DNA of 64,000 nucleotides from Pseudorasbora parva (taxonomy: Eukaryota; Chordata; Actinopteri; Cypriniformes; Gobionidae), in contig NC_090178.1 in assembly GCF_024679245.1 (NCBI RefSeq), positions 31,035,242 through 31,099,241 on the forward strand. The letters run 5' to 3'. Below, in pieces: positions 1 through 11,914 of this stretch. A model generated the notes under the pieces. It saw only the letters and a list, made by a program, of their open reading frames with translations. It did not search any database and was not told the origin of the DNA. Each line of letters begins with the position of its first letter. Within the stretch, counting starts at the first letter, position 1. The translations under genes and the position numbers were made by a program.

Positions 1-1460
1 CCTTGTGCCTGTCTGTAAAGCTCTCGACTGTTCCAGCACAGTGTAATAGCTGATGGTTCACTGCAGCACATCTAACAAAACCGTGATCAAGACAACAAAA
101 TGGCAGTCCTTCGCAAGGACAAATGATGTTTCAAAGGCAGTGCTGTAAAAATTATAACATATACACCATATTATAAGAGTAAACCGGTTGTTCGCAAATG
201 ATTTTGCTTCGACTGGTTTGCTTTAAGCGGCAGCCCAAAACAGAACCAAAATACTGCCAGGACCACTATCGTCAAAGATGATTGACAATTAGCATACAGT
301 TTGGATTGGTGGTATGGTTCTGCTTTGGGTAAGAACTCCCTGTGAATCCATGCAGCCTAGCATGGATAAGAGCAGGAAGAACAGCGATAATCCTCCCTAG
401 GGTCAATAGAACAGAACCAATATATATGTATTGCAGATATCATTATGTTTAATAATTTAATGTACACATAATTTAAAATTTCTCTGATTCAAAGGGGAAT
501 CAGAAGGCCAAATCCTGACTGGACAGAAGAAGCTTTTGCTTTTGGTGTGGCCAGGGATATTCAATGGAATATTCAATTCAACTTTTCAATCCTAAACAGT
601 CAAAATTGTCACCAAGGATATTGGGCCTTCAGAGCCAAAATAGTTATTTATGTAAGGAATAATTGATGACGGGCTGTTGAATTATTAGAAAAAAACAATT
701 ATTATTAACTGTTGAATTGTTAGAAAGAGTCACAATGCAAAGCCACTGATAGCAGACTAATACAGTTATTAATGCAGAGAGAGAGAATCTAAATTACTAC
801 AGTCTGTTTGTCTCTTTCAACAGTGTTTGGCAGCAGCGTCTACTAATACGAAACTGTAACAGCGTCTTTATTACCTCGCTAGTGAAAATTGTCATGATTG
901 TAGCTTTTAAGTTGCTAAACTATTTCACTGATAAAATTGCCAGAGCCGCGCTGACAAACACGTTTCTGTGTGAGTGTGTGTCCGTACTGTATGTGTGTGT
1001 TTAACGGGAAGTACGGGAGAAAGAGTGTTAATTTAGTACATAAGAGAACTTAATTTTGTGGCTTTTTATCCTTTTGTTTACTATATTTATTTGCTTGGTC
1101 AGTGTCACTGACAGTTTTGATTCTTTTGCTGTTGTAGGCTGTAAGGACCTTTTTGAAATAACATATATATATATATATCTATCTACAGAATAATAAGCCT
1201 GTCTTATTCAGTAGCCCTACCTACTGACTCATGGAGCTGTTCGGATCGCACTAGCCAGCAGCCACAAACATGGCGAAGATAGCAAGATATTGCGCTATTC
1301 CTGGTCCGACAGGATTGGTGCAACACACATATGCGAGTATAATGTAAAACTGTAATAGCAGTCCTGTGGCTATGTTTTTTCCAGTTAGGCTACCAAAAAT
1401 GAAAGCCCGCTGGGAGGCCACTAAATCTCAAATAGTGAAATAATATTCCTTTCTTGATCT

Positions 1461-1496
<36 letters not shown>

Positions 1497-1911
1497 GTGC
1501 GTGTGTGTGTGTGTGTGTATGAGCGCGTGGCTCGCTCGTATATCCACCGATTGAGCGGGCCAAGTAATACAAAAATAATATTCCAATCAATCGTGGATGG
1601 ATGAGAAATAAATCATTGTGTTTGTTTGATAAAGATGTTTACAAACCCTGTGATTGAGAGAATCATTCCGGTTGCCGCTTTCAAACAAATCTCTCTCTCG
1701 TGAACTGAACTGACAGGGGAGCTGAAGATTATTAGATATGCAAAACTTCCAGGTCACCAGTGCGGCACGCCCATCAAAACCCAGCGTTCAGGAGAGAGCC
1801 TCAAAAACAGTGTAGAAAATAGCCTATTACTTATTCATTATGGTGTTTTTGAATGTAAAAACCACACGAACGTCATTAGTTGACCTCAGACAACATATAA
1901 AAAAAATTATT
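1..1911. other. Non-coding AT-rich sequence with microsatellites
   Basis: No ORF with protein-like composition. It contains a (TA)n run at about 1159-1177 and a (TG)n tract at about 1464-1519 interrupted by GC dinucleotides. Nothing else recognised. Confidence 0.6.
1464..1519. repeat. (TG)n microsatellite
   Basis: About 28 TG dinucleotides, broken by a few GC steps. Confidence 0.9.
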
Positions 1912-3118
1912 TGCTGTTTCATGCATACTGAGCTTTTTACACTGTTAAAGACTTGGATTCCCATCCTAAACATAGACAAAGTTTCAGAAACTTGTCCAAA
2001 TGTTGGGCGTTTGATGGAGTATTTCTGTGTCAAAAATACTCCTTCCGATTTCTCACAAGTTTCTGAGAGTTTTTTTCAAGTATGGGTCGGCTTGACGTCC
2101 ATAGAGCGGAAGGTCCTTGTATGGGCCGTACGGGCTGTTCTCCTGGAAGGGTGCGCGCGCGCATGACTGGAGCGAGAGAGGAAATGCACGCCTATAAACA
2201 CTGCTCTCAGCTGCAGATCTAGTCGTCCGTGAACACTTATGACGCGCCGCGCTCCACTTTATTCCTATGGGTGACGTCAAGCGACTTCAACGCTTCAGCA
2301 CAGCATTCCGGGAAGGCAGCGCTGCATTTGAACCGATTTGAACGCAGAAATGACGGGAAGCTTCACAACATCGCTTCAGTGGCGTCGCAAAAGTGGATCT
2401 CCACGGTCACTGCTGTCACAGGACTTCACCAAATCATATCAAGGAAGTGTGTTTTTGACAGAGTGGTCCCAGCGATAAAGGTTCGGTCCTGCTTTGGAAG
2501 CAGCTGGTGAGTAAAACTGCTTCAAATGTCTGTGCTGTCGGCTACCGTCGCTAGAGTAAACATCAGTAAACGACACGATCGCGTGCTTCGTCATTCAACT
2601 GCGCTAACGGTTACTCCATTGCTGTTCTCTGTATAACGTTACACTAGTCTGACGTGCAAAACCGTTTTGCTTGCTACTGCTAATGTTTAGTCGCATACAA
2701 TAGTCCATAAACCGAATCATGTCCTCATAAACTGCGAGTAAACACACACAAATGTTGACAGGCCACTAAATACAGTACATACCACAGAGACGGACGTCCT
2801 GCTGTTGCTGTTTCTCCTGTTCAATTTTTTTCAGCCTCCGAATCTGATTCTGGATCATATATCTATTAGCTGAGATCGATAGCCATGGGTTTCTCCATGC
2901 TTGAGGACGTCACCGCTTTGTGCGCATTCGTCATTCTTTAGCTCCGCCCACACGATACGCCTCCAGGCGCTCGTTTTGTTTCCGGAAAGACTCGGTACAG
3001 CCTATATTTCTTTTATAAATATAATAAAACTAAAGACTTTTCGGAGATATGAAGGATGCAATACTACTCTATAGGTACTCAAGATTGACATGAGATTGAC
3101 ATTTCACCCCCCCTTTAA
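1912..3118 (+). mobile_element. Long piggyBac-like non-autonomous element, copy A (left end missing)
   Basis: This is the same family as 8371-9618 in opposite orientation. Shared blocks include the CATGCATACTGAGC end block, the GGGCCGTACGGGCT core with a CG-alternating run, and the end ACTCTATAGGTACTCAAG. The right end is CCCCCCTTTAA, with TTAA at 3115-3118, the piggyBac-type target. The left end lacks the TTAAAGGGG terminus present in copy B. The ORFs inside differ between copies and do not resemble a transposase. A perfect TGACGTCA (CRE) lies at 2272-2279. Confidence 0.75.
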
Positions 3119-4006
3119 AAAAGCCAGTTCATGACACCTTTACCTATGCACAATTATGTGATTATTGGCATTCGGCATTGTGTTAGACCCTATCAGAACA
3201 TGCTCCAAAATGATGGGTCATTTGAGAACTGCTGTTGTATTTAGTTTCGACAATTGCAGTGTGAGCTTTTGTTCTTGTAATATATTATGGATATGAAGTG
3301 ATTCCCTGTCTTAACGTATTCACAATGGAAAACGCTCCATTAGCCTGATTGTATTTGAAGAGCTCACATGGACATTAGTTTAGTTATGTTTGGATTGGAT
3401 ATGTTATCTTAATAGGTTATCATTGGGCCTTTTTCTGGTAATTCCCTCTTATCAGGTTTAAGCTATTAGTATAGTTCAATCCAACTGTCCATTGTTTTCT
3501 ATATTCACCCCACACTGAAGTGCTGAAGAATGTCAGGGACGCTGCTTGTGTTGAATTTGTCTAGCATGAGGTTTGATTCCTTATATAGCCAGCTGAGTTG
3601 ATATGGAAATACTTGAGTGTGTTCAGGACAAATTCCTCTCTCCTTCCCTTACTTCAGAGAATGAGATCACAGGTTTCTCCACTGGACGTGTGGTATTTCC
3701 CATTGTGTTTAAATGGAGAAGGAAATGTACATGGGATACATCCTCAGTTACTACATGAAGGTTATAGAACATTAATCAGTAACTGTAGATTACATTGAAT
3801 TAACTTTATAGACCTAATGTGCCAGCAAATCAAGCGCGCAATTATCTTTAGAATTTTGTCTTTGAACTTGTTTTTTTTCGGTAGCTCTTTCTATGGCATC
3901 GCTGTCAAAGAGTAATTAGCTAGTAAAATATTGACAGTATGACAGTTATCATGAGCATTGTAAGGTTTAAAGCGAATATCATAACTGCCTGTAGACCGGG
4001 AAGATT
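3119..4006. other. Unassigned non-coding sequence
   Basis: No gene, RNA or recognised repeat between the two TTAA elements. Confidence 0.5.
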
Positions 4007-4466
4007 TTAAAGGTCCCGTTCTTCGCGATTCCATCTTTCAAACTTTAGTTAGTGTGTAATGTTGCTGTTAAAGCATAAATAATACCTGTAAAATTATAAA
4101 GCTCAAAGTTCAATGCCAAGTGAGATATTTTATTTAACAGAAGTTCCCTTTCAAAGCCTACAGCGAACGGCCGGTTTGGACTACAGCAGAAAGTGCAGGG
4201 ATGTAATGACGTCACTAGAACCGTTTGTCGACTAACCCTCCGCCCACAAGAACACGAAAAAAAGGGGGTGTGGTCTTGTTGCTCTCCCACGTGGAGAAGA
4301 GCGCGCATTCAGCGCTTGCATCTCCCCGTTATGGTTAGAGGCGGGACCTTTCTGGGCAAAGTGCGCTTTTCGTGTTTTTTTTACACACGAAACATAAACT
4401 CATGTTATATTGCACACTGTAAACATCATCAAAGCTTCGAAAACACGCGAAGAACGGGATCTTTAA
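4007..4466. mobile_element. piggyBac-like MITE with 20-bp inverted ends
   Basis: The ends are TTAAAGGTCCCGTTCTTCGC (from 4007) and the complement of GCGAAGAACGGGATCTTTAA (to 4466), one mismatch apart, flanked by the TTAA target. The interior shares blocks (GTGTAATGTTGCTG, AGTTCAATGC) with the element at 48151-48668, so they are subfamilies of one group. There is no transposase. It carries a perfect CRE palindrome, TGACGTCA, at 4207-4214. Confidence 0.8.
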
Positions 4467-5724
4467 AACGAGCGGCTCATTCATAAAGCTGTAAGATCTT
4501 ACCTTCATGCTGTGAAAATACAAACTGGAAGACAGCGCTGAAAAGGGGCGGGGCTACATAAGTTCTTTATATCCAATTAAATCACAGTAAAATGAATTGC
4601 AAAAAAGCAAAATGAGATGTTATAATTAGGAACATCATTTGTTTGCTGATTTTTCTTTAATGAAAGTGTCAAGAAAGTGGAACCACTTTATGTAAATCAA
4701 ATCTTTGTCCAGATCTATTACTTTTCCCCCAAAATATATTAAAAAGGCAATTTATAATACAATGATTTCTCTGGGAATTGTGTAAAATATCAGGGTGATA
4801 TCATTATCATTACATCATAAAAATTCCTGAAAATAAACACATTTGGAAAAAAAGAAGTAATTTGCCATGTTCAATGACTATTTCTTAGTTAATATATAAA
4901 TATTGTACTGTAAATATTTGCTGTTTAAAAAAACTAACAAAAACAGGAAATGATGTCATAAAGACCCTTATGATTGTTCATCAAGGTCAGGAAGCTTCTT
5001 AAAATAGCTGACCTTTTTATGAAAAGGGCTAAATTAGTTCAAACTCTAAAATGTCGTGGTGTGATCTCTAAAACTCCTAAATAATTGTAAAATACTTACT
5101 TTTTTGAAAATAGTCATTACATTGAAAGTTTCTTGAACATTGTATAAATGTTTTTCAAAATCATATGAAACCAACAAGAATACAAATACAAAATACATTT
5201 CTAAGAACTTGTACATAATTTTTCTTTACTGCGAAAGTGCAGACACTCTTATTGGTCATTGGCACATATAATATTTGCCGGATGGCAAGTGCTAGCACAT
5301 GACCTTATGAATCACAAACAGTGCACATGATTGGTAAACCCATCAGTAACCTGCCCTCCTAGACCCCATGCTAGCCTTTCTCCCATTTTCTGGAGATTGT
5401 GATACTTCCTATTCAGGATTGGAGGGACTGCCAGATGTTTCCTGGTCGCCCCCACCCTGGCTATGTGCGTAAGACCAGAGAGAGGGAGAGAGAGTGAGAG
5501 AATAAAGTCAGGTTCGCTCTCCCCTCAGGCAACCCTGTCTCTGAGTCTTCACTTTTTAAATCTTTCCTCCTGACCGGCTGTGTGCTCCTGGAGCTCACTA
5601 AACCCTCAGGACTACCGTGACCATCTTCAGTCTCACCCGAGTAAAGACATAGCTGAAGGAGACACCGAGACGGGCTGTCAAACTCTAAGTGACTTTGAGA
5701 GCTCCCTGCTCCCCTGTGTTGCAG
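4467..5724. other. Unassigned non-coding sequence
   Basis: AT-rich until about 5300, then more balanced sequence leading into the candidate exon at 5725. No convincing coding frame; the minus-strand frame 5461-5931 is low-complexity Ser/Arg-rich and probably a shadow. Confidence 0.5.
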
Positions 5725-5908
5725 TCTCATGGCGTGGGACTGTGGCCTGAGGTATGTGTTCTCTGTGTCCCCTGCACTGCAGCAGGGTCCCGGGGCTGGT
5801 GCACGCGATAGAGAGGATTTCAGCCGATTGGAGATGGTCCAAAGACTGGCCAAGGACGGATGCCGCCTTTTACACAGCCCACTACGAACTACCGAAAGGC
5901 CTTCTGAG
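5725..5908 (+). CDS. Candidate alternative upstream coding exon, unproven
   Basis: An open frame starts at ATG 5729 (TCTCATGG context) just after an acceptor-like TGTGTTGCAG. It runs 60 codons and ends exactly in phase 0 at a donor, GAG|GTGAGA. A second internal acceptor-like TGCACTGCAG ends at 5780. The peptide contains DREDFSRLEMVQRLAKDGCR then LLHSPLRTTERPSE, a charged amphipathic helix resembling the start of a DEP domain, as found ahead of REM in Epac relatives and some longer RAPGEF5 isoforms. I found no following DEP exon (…GxELVDW…) before 19786. It could also belong to another gene or be chance. The opposite strand is open here too (5461-5931), which weakens the coding argument. Confidence 0.35.
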
Positions 5909-7335
5909 GTGAGACACAAACTAACGTGCATGCATATAAGTCAATCCACACACAGGTATTATTCAACTCTCTTTTGGAAACTTCAGTAACTATATATCCA
6001 CATAATTAAATAAAACTTTAACAATAACAAATAAAATATAATTATATTATACTTTATGCTTTTAATTTGACAAAATTGCATCCTTGTTAAAATAACTTTA
6101 TTAGTAGCTAAATTGTAGGTCCTGGTGGAAATTATGCCTCTGTTGATTTGTGTAAAATAATATGATTTTTACATATTACAATTTTACTCTGTTTAGACTA
6201 ATTTTAAGCAATGATTCAGATTTTTATAATGGATTCTCATATTTTAAGATTGAAAAGTGTGGGTGAGGAACGAGGGTAAAACAATTAAATCTGTATGAGA
6301 AAATGATGAAGGCATTGTAAATAATCATTGTGTTTTGATAAAATAGACCCCTATGCTTATAGTTAAAAAACACTTTATTATGAAAACATTACAGTGCCAT
6401 TTATAGTCAATATCATGTATGTTTAGTTTTGTCTTTTGGCCATAATTTGATGTTTTGTTGTGTGTGTATTTGTTTAGAAAATGTATTATTTTATATTATA
6501 ATATATTATTTGTATTATATTATATATTATATATTGCGATTTGTGAAGCAACACCCTTACAAGTTGAGATTATCATTATATAAAAGAAAAGTCATTGTTT
6601 GATGTCGCTTTTTATCATTGAATCTCTATTCAAATCTAAAGCTGCTTCAGGAGAGGCTTTCTAAAAACCGAAAAGGGCACCAATCTCATGCTAGTCTCTG
6701 ATTGGTTGTTCCTACAATAGTCCCAGTTTGCCTCTTCCTGATGGCGGGCAGCCACTCACAATGACAGGAAAAGTCGACGCGAGCGCCATAAGGTTGCCGG
6801 CAACCAATCTATACTCCTGCTCTGGGTGTCGTGCCGTTCTATTCTCAGGGATATATTTCTTTGACCTTTCTGAAACAAAAGTAGAATTGTCCTAAATTTG
6901 AATTATTACCATGATGAGGCACTTTAAGTTAATTTAAGACATGCTGCTTGTTGTAAAATGTTGTCATATTCAAAAGCTTTTTTGATCTAAATCGTTTTTG
7001 AGTTTCAGAAAAGGCCACATTAATTTGAGGCTGGGCAGAAATGTTGTGCTTTCAGGAATCAAGATTAGTTGTATTTACTCTGTATTCAGTAATCATTTTC
7101 CCATTTAAATGAACATTATTTTTTCATATGATTTAGTGTATGTTTGCTAATTTCCAACCCTGTTAGTAATGTCACAATCAATGTACCTGGGTGGCCTATA
7201 TACCATGATGGTAGTTGAACAAACTGTGATTCACTTCTCGCAAGAGAGACAGTCTAGATTCTAGATTGTCTAGATATTTTTTCTATATTCTTGCGAAAAT
7301 CTTGCTACATCAGTGCAAGTGAAAAAGTTATTATA
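5909..7335. other. AT-rich non-coding sequence
   Basis: Contains TATTATA-rich runs near 6485-6535 and a GC-richer island at 6640-6860 with no open frame of note. Nothing else recognised. Confidence 0.5.
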
Positions 7336-7545
7336 CAGGTGCTGGTCATATAATTAGAATATCATCAAAAAGTTGGATTATTTCACTTATTCCGTTCAAA
7401 AAGTGAAACTTGTATATTATATTCATTCATTACACACATTACACTGATATGTTTCAAATGTTTTTTTCTTTTAATTTTGATGATTATAACTGACAACTAA
7501 GGACACCTTTGTGATTAATGAATTTCAAAAAAACAAACATTAAAA
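7336..7545. mobile_element. Tc1/mariner-like terminal repeat fragment
   Basis: Starts after a TA with CAGGTGCTGGTCATATAATT and continues through the AAAAAGTTGGATTATTTCAC block, a terminal repeat common in fish genomes. No transposase or second end follows. Confidence 0.6.
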
Positions 7546-7689
7546 TCTCAACTCAAATGTCATTGTGAAAAGATAAAAAACAATGACTGTTGTAAGTAAC
7601 AGTGCGTACATCAGACCTTTCTATATAGCTTAACGTTAATAAGCTTAAACTAAAAAGACAAAATAATTATTTGCAGAATTACAGTGCCG

Positions 7690-8130
7690 CGAACAATCAA
7701 ACCCTCCTTTTTGCGTGCATCATAGTCCTCCTCGCAGCTGCAGCAACCTGTGCAACTTGTGCACCTGCAGAGGCATTTTTGCTTTTTAGCAGCGTGTTGG
7801 GGTTCTGGTACACCAGCCATGCCAACGGAATGAATGCAAATTATACTTATCAATGCATATCTAAATTTGCGCCGAGCCGCCTACTGTATATTTTTAGAAC
7901 TTAGAAAAATGCTGCAGCCAATGGCAGCATCGACCGGGTCTGGTTGCAGGATGACTCAACCTCCGCCGATAGTTTTTGATGTTTATCAGACAATAACTTC
8001 TCAAAATTTTGCTTTAGTAAGCAAAGCCCTAGACGAAAGTGTATTTTGCTATTTTCAGCCCGACGCAGTTATCATTTTCACGTCCTGCGCCACATTGTTT
8101 AAATAGCAAATGCATTTGCCCCCATTTGTG
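7690..8130 (+). repeat. Interspersed repeat related to 27395-27640 and 36700-37010
   Basis: The block around 8045-8130 (GACGCAGTTATCATTTTCAC, CACATTGTTTAAAT, GCGCCCATGGTC) recurs at 27395-27640 in the same orientation, and reversed at 36840-36990 inside the large hAT-like element. No coding capacity. Confidence 0.6.
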
Positions 8131-8370
8131 CGCCCATGGTCATAAATATGAAAAATTAAAGGATAAAAATGTTAAAGATTATTATTGTGTACATAATATA
8201 AAAATGCCTACATGTCATAATGGATAGTCATTGTCAGAATTAGCCTACCTATTTGCAGTAATGACGAGCAAGCAGCCATCATCCATTTTCTTGCTAGAGA
8301 AGCGGTCAGTTTTTTCACTTACAAATTCCGTCATGTAAATAGCGAACCCTGGTGTAAGCACAACTGGCTT

Positions 8371-9618
8371 TTAAAGGGGTGGTGAAACACTCATTTTCAG
8401 TCAATCTCATGTCAATCTTGAGTACCTATAGAGTAGTATTGCATCCTTCATATCTCCGAAAAGTCTTTAGTTTTATTATATTTATAAAAGAAATATAGGC
8501 TGTACCGAGTCTTTCCGGGGAAAAAAAACAAGCGCCTGGAGGCGTATCGTGTGGGTGGAGCTAAAGAATGACGAGCGCACACAAAGCGGTGACGTCCTCA
8601 AGGGTGGAGAAGAAAACGGCTATCGATCAGATTCCACTAATACAGATATGATCTAGAATCAGATCCAGAGGCTGAAATAAATTGAACAGGGGAAGCAACA
8701 ACAGCAGGACGTCCGTCTCTGTGGTATGTACTGTATTTAGTGGCCTGTCAACATTTGTGTGTGTTTACTTGCAGTTTATGAGGACATGATTCGGTTTATG
8801 GACTATTGTATGCGACTAAACCTTAGCAGTAGCAAGCAAACCGGTTTTGCACGTCAGACTAGTGTAACGTTATACATAGAACAACAATGGAGTAACGTTA
8901 GCGCATTTGAATGACGAAGCACGCTTTGTGAGAACCTCCCCTAGGTTTATGTTTGGGTGGTTTTACAATAAACAAACTGACACCTATAGTGGTCAGCTAA
9001 ACAAATGTATTTAAACACACACCATAGATCGCATGCTCCATTGATGAATTAACTAACGTTATACACGATCGTGTTGTTTACTGATGTTTACTCACGCGAC
9101 GATAGCCAACAACTGACATTTGAAGCAGTTTTACTCACCGCCTGCTTCCAAAGCACGACCGCAAACCTTTATCGTCACCGCTCCATCAAAAACACACTTC
9201 TTTGGTAACTGTTGATTTCGTGAAGTCCTGTGACAGCAGTGACCGCGGAGATCCACTTTTGCAACGCGACTGAAGTGACGTTGTGCCGCTTCCCGTCATT
9301 TCTGCGTTCATATCGGTTCAAATGCAGCGCTGCCTTCCCGGAATGCTGTGCTTGTGTTTACGGGCGTGTTTTTCCTCTCTCGCTCAAGTCACGCGCGCGC
9401 GCACCCTACCGGGAGAAGAGCCCGTACGGCCCATACAAGGACCTTCTGCTTTATCGACGTTAACCGGAAACCGGAAGGAGTATTTTTTGACACAGAAATA
9501 CTCCATCAAACGTCCAACTTATTTTTTGAAACTTTGTCTATGTTTAGGATGGGAATCCAAGTCTTTAACAGTGTAAAAAGCTCAGTATGCATGAAACAGC
9601 ATTTCACCCCCCCTTTAA
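8371..9618 (-). mobile_element. Long piggyBac-like non-autonomous element, copy B (both ends present)
   Basis: Bounded by TTAA at 8371-8374 and 9615-9618, with inverted ends TTAAAGGGGTGGTGAAA and TTTCACCCCCCCTTTAA. It is the complement of copy A (1912-3118) through almost its whole length. It has about 145 bp near 8929-9072 that copy A lacks. The ORFs at 9230-9728 are not conserved as proteins and are artefacts of the repeat. Confidence 0.8.
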
Positions 9619-10350
9619 AGGTGATGGGAGATCAGACTCTTGGTTTATTGCACGTTACGCCCACAACACACTCATGGCTCTTTAAAAGAATAGAGACAAT
9701 CCTTTTAAACCATGTGTTGCCTTTATAATAAAATTATTTGTATGTGGAACAGTATTCTGACATTTTTTCAGATTATATTTAAAGCTATGCATCAGACTTG
9801 GCATTACTTTTGGTGTCAAAAAATTGTTTCTGAATATTTTATGCAGATCGTTTACTTTGGACTTGGTATAAGCATGCCTTAAATCAGCTGGCAGCTGTGA
9901 GACAAAGACATTATGCGACTAAAGACAGTGTACCGAGGGATGAGGTCTTCTGTTTGATTAAGAAACCCTTTTAAGTGCAGACCACACATTTTGCTTGCTC
10001 TCTGCTTTCACTCATGGTCGCAGTGATTTCATCTTTTTTATTTAACTGTTTGTGGACCCTAAGCAGTGGCAAGGATTGGGATAGAGTGAAGTAAAGTTTA
10101 TGATTTTTGCTTTTATGAGTTTATGGTTTTCTTGTTTGTAAGTTGGTTTGTGTGGTTACTTGTTTTTAGGGAACCTAATATAAAAAATGAAGACAAATAT
10201 TATTAGTCTGTCTGTATCATGATATTTTCTAGACACAGATTTAATGTATTTTCAATATAACTTTTTTTTTTTTTTTTTTTTTTTTTAAAACCTTTACTTG
10301 CTTTAATTATATTGTATCCTATATCCACATAGAGCTGTAAATAATATGTA
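9619..10350. other. Unassigned non-coding sequence
   Basis: No gene found. A poly(T) run of about 26 nt lies at 10261-10286. Confidence 0.5.
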
Positions 10351-11914
10351 CAGGTCCTTCTTAAAAAAATAGCATATTGTGATAAAGTTAATTATTTTCC
10401 ATAATGTAATTATAAAAATTAAACTTTCATATATTTTAGATTCATTGCACACCAACTGAAATATTTCAGGTCTTTTATTGTTTTAATACTGATGAGTTTG
10501 GCATACAGCTCATGAAAACCCAAAATTCCTATCTCAAAAAATTAGCATATCTTGAAAAGGTTCTCTAAACGAGCTATTAACCTAATCATCTGAATCAACT
10601 AATTAACTCTAAACACCTGCAAAAGATTCCTGAGGCTTTTAAAAACTCCCAGCCTGGTTCATTACTCAAAACCTCAATCATTGGTAAGACTGCCGACCCG
10701 ACCCTGTCCAGAAGGCCATCAATGACACCCTCAAGCGAGAGGGTAAGACACAGAAATAAATTTCTGAACGAATAGGCTGTTCCCAGAGTGCTGTATCAAG
10801 GCACCTCAGTGGGAAGTCTGTGGGAAGGAAAAAGTGTGGCAAAAAACACTGCACAACGAGAAGAGGTGACCGGACCCTGAGGAAGATTGTGGAGAAGGAC
10901 CGATTCCAGACCTTGGGGGACCTGCGGAAGCAGTGGACTGGAGTAGAAACATCCAGAGCCACCGTGCACAGGCGTGTGCAGGAAATGGGCTACAGGTGCC
11001 ACATTCCCCAGGTCAAGCCACTTTGGGCTACAGAGAAGCAGCACTGGACTGTTGCTCAGTGGTCCAAAGTACTTTTTTCAGATGAAAGCAAATTTTGCAT
11101 GTTATTCGGAAATCAAGGTGCCAGAGTCTGGAGGAAGACTGGTGGGAAGGAAATGCCAAAATGCCTGAAGCCAGTGTCAAGTACCCACAGTCAGTGATGG
11201 TCTGGGGTGCCATGTCAGCTGCTGGTGTTGGTCCACTGTGTTTTATCAAGGCCAGGGTCAATGCAGCTAGCTATCAGGAGATTTTGGAGCACTTCATGCT
11301 TCCATCTGCTGAAAAGCTTTATGGAGATGAAGATTTCGTTTTTCAGCACGACCTGGCACCAGCTCACAGTGCCAAAACCACTGGTAAATGGTTTACTGAC
11401 CATGGTATTACTGTGCTCAATTGGCCTGCCAACTCTCCTGACCTGAACCCCATAGAGAACCTGTGGGATATTGTGAAGAGAAAATTGAGAGACGCAAGAC
11501 CCAACACTCTGGATGAGCTTAAGGCCGCTATTGAAGCATCCTGGGCCTCCATAACACCTCAGCAGTGCCACAGGCTGATCGCCTCCATGCCACGTCGCAT
11601 TGAAGCGGTCATTTCTGCAGAAGGATTCCCGACCAAGTATTGAGTACATAACTGAACATAATTATTTGAAGGTTGACTTTTTTGTATTAAAAACACTTTT
11701 CTTTTATTGGTCGGATGAAATATGCTAATTTTTTGAGATTTTGGGGTTTTCATGAGCTGTATGCCAAAATCATCAGTATTAAAACAATAAAAGACCTGAA
11801 ATATTTCAGTTGGTGTGCAATGAATCTAAAATATATGAAAGTTTAATTTTTATCATTACATTATGGAAAATAATGAACTTTGTCACAATATGCTAATTCT
11901 TTGAGAAGGACCTG
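10351..11914 (+). mobile_element. Tc1/mariner element with 205-bp terminal inverted repeats
   Basis: The left end CAGGTCCTTCTTAAAAAAAT follows TA at 10349-10350. The right end is the complement, finishing CCTG at 11914. The two ends match over about 205 bp (10351-10556 and 11707-11914). The right flanking TA is mutated. It encloses a broken Tc1 transposase in the + direction. Confidence 0.9.
10687..11643 (+). pseudogene. Tc1-type transposase, inactive
   Basis: The N-terminal helix-turn-helix region ISERIGCSQSAVSRHLSGKS is read from about 10757, right after an in-frame TAA (10757-10759). The DDE core has FSDESKF, then after a frame change VWGAMSAAGVGP, FQHDLAPAHSAKTT and WPANSPDLNPIENLW, ending GFPTKY-TGA (11641-11643). 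The reading frame shifts by one near 11177 (CLKPV/VKYPQ). About 13 residues usual in the family between QVKP and WATEKQHW are missing. The three acidic catalytic positions are present but not in one frame. Confidence 0.88.

Noticed and set aside
5461..5931. 156-codon minus-strand ORF
   Set aside because: Ser/Leu/Arg-rich, no domain, overlaps a better spliced + strand candidate; probably a shadow.
9230..9728. ORFs of 77-126 codons in the long piggyBac-like element
   Set aside because: Not conserved with the other copy at 1912-3118 and unlike any transposase; they arise from a non-coding repeat.
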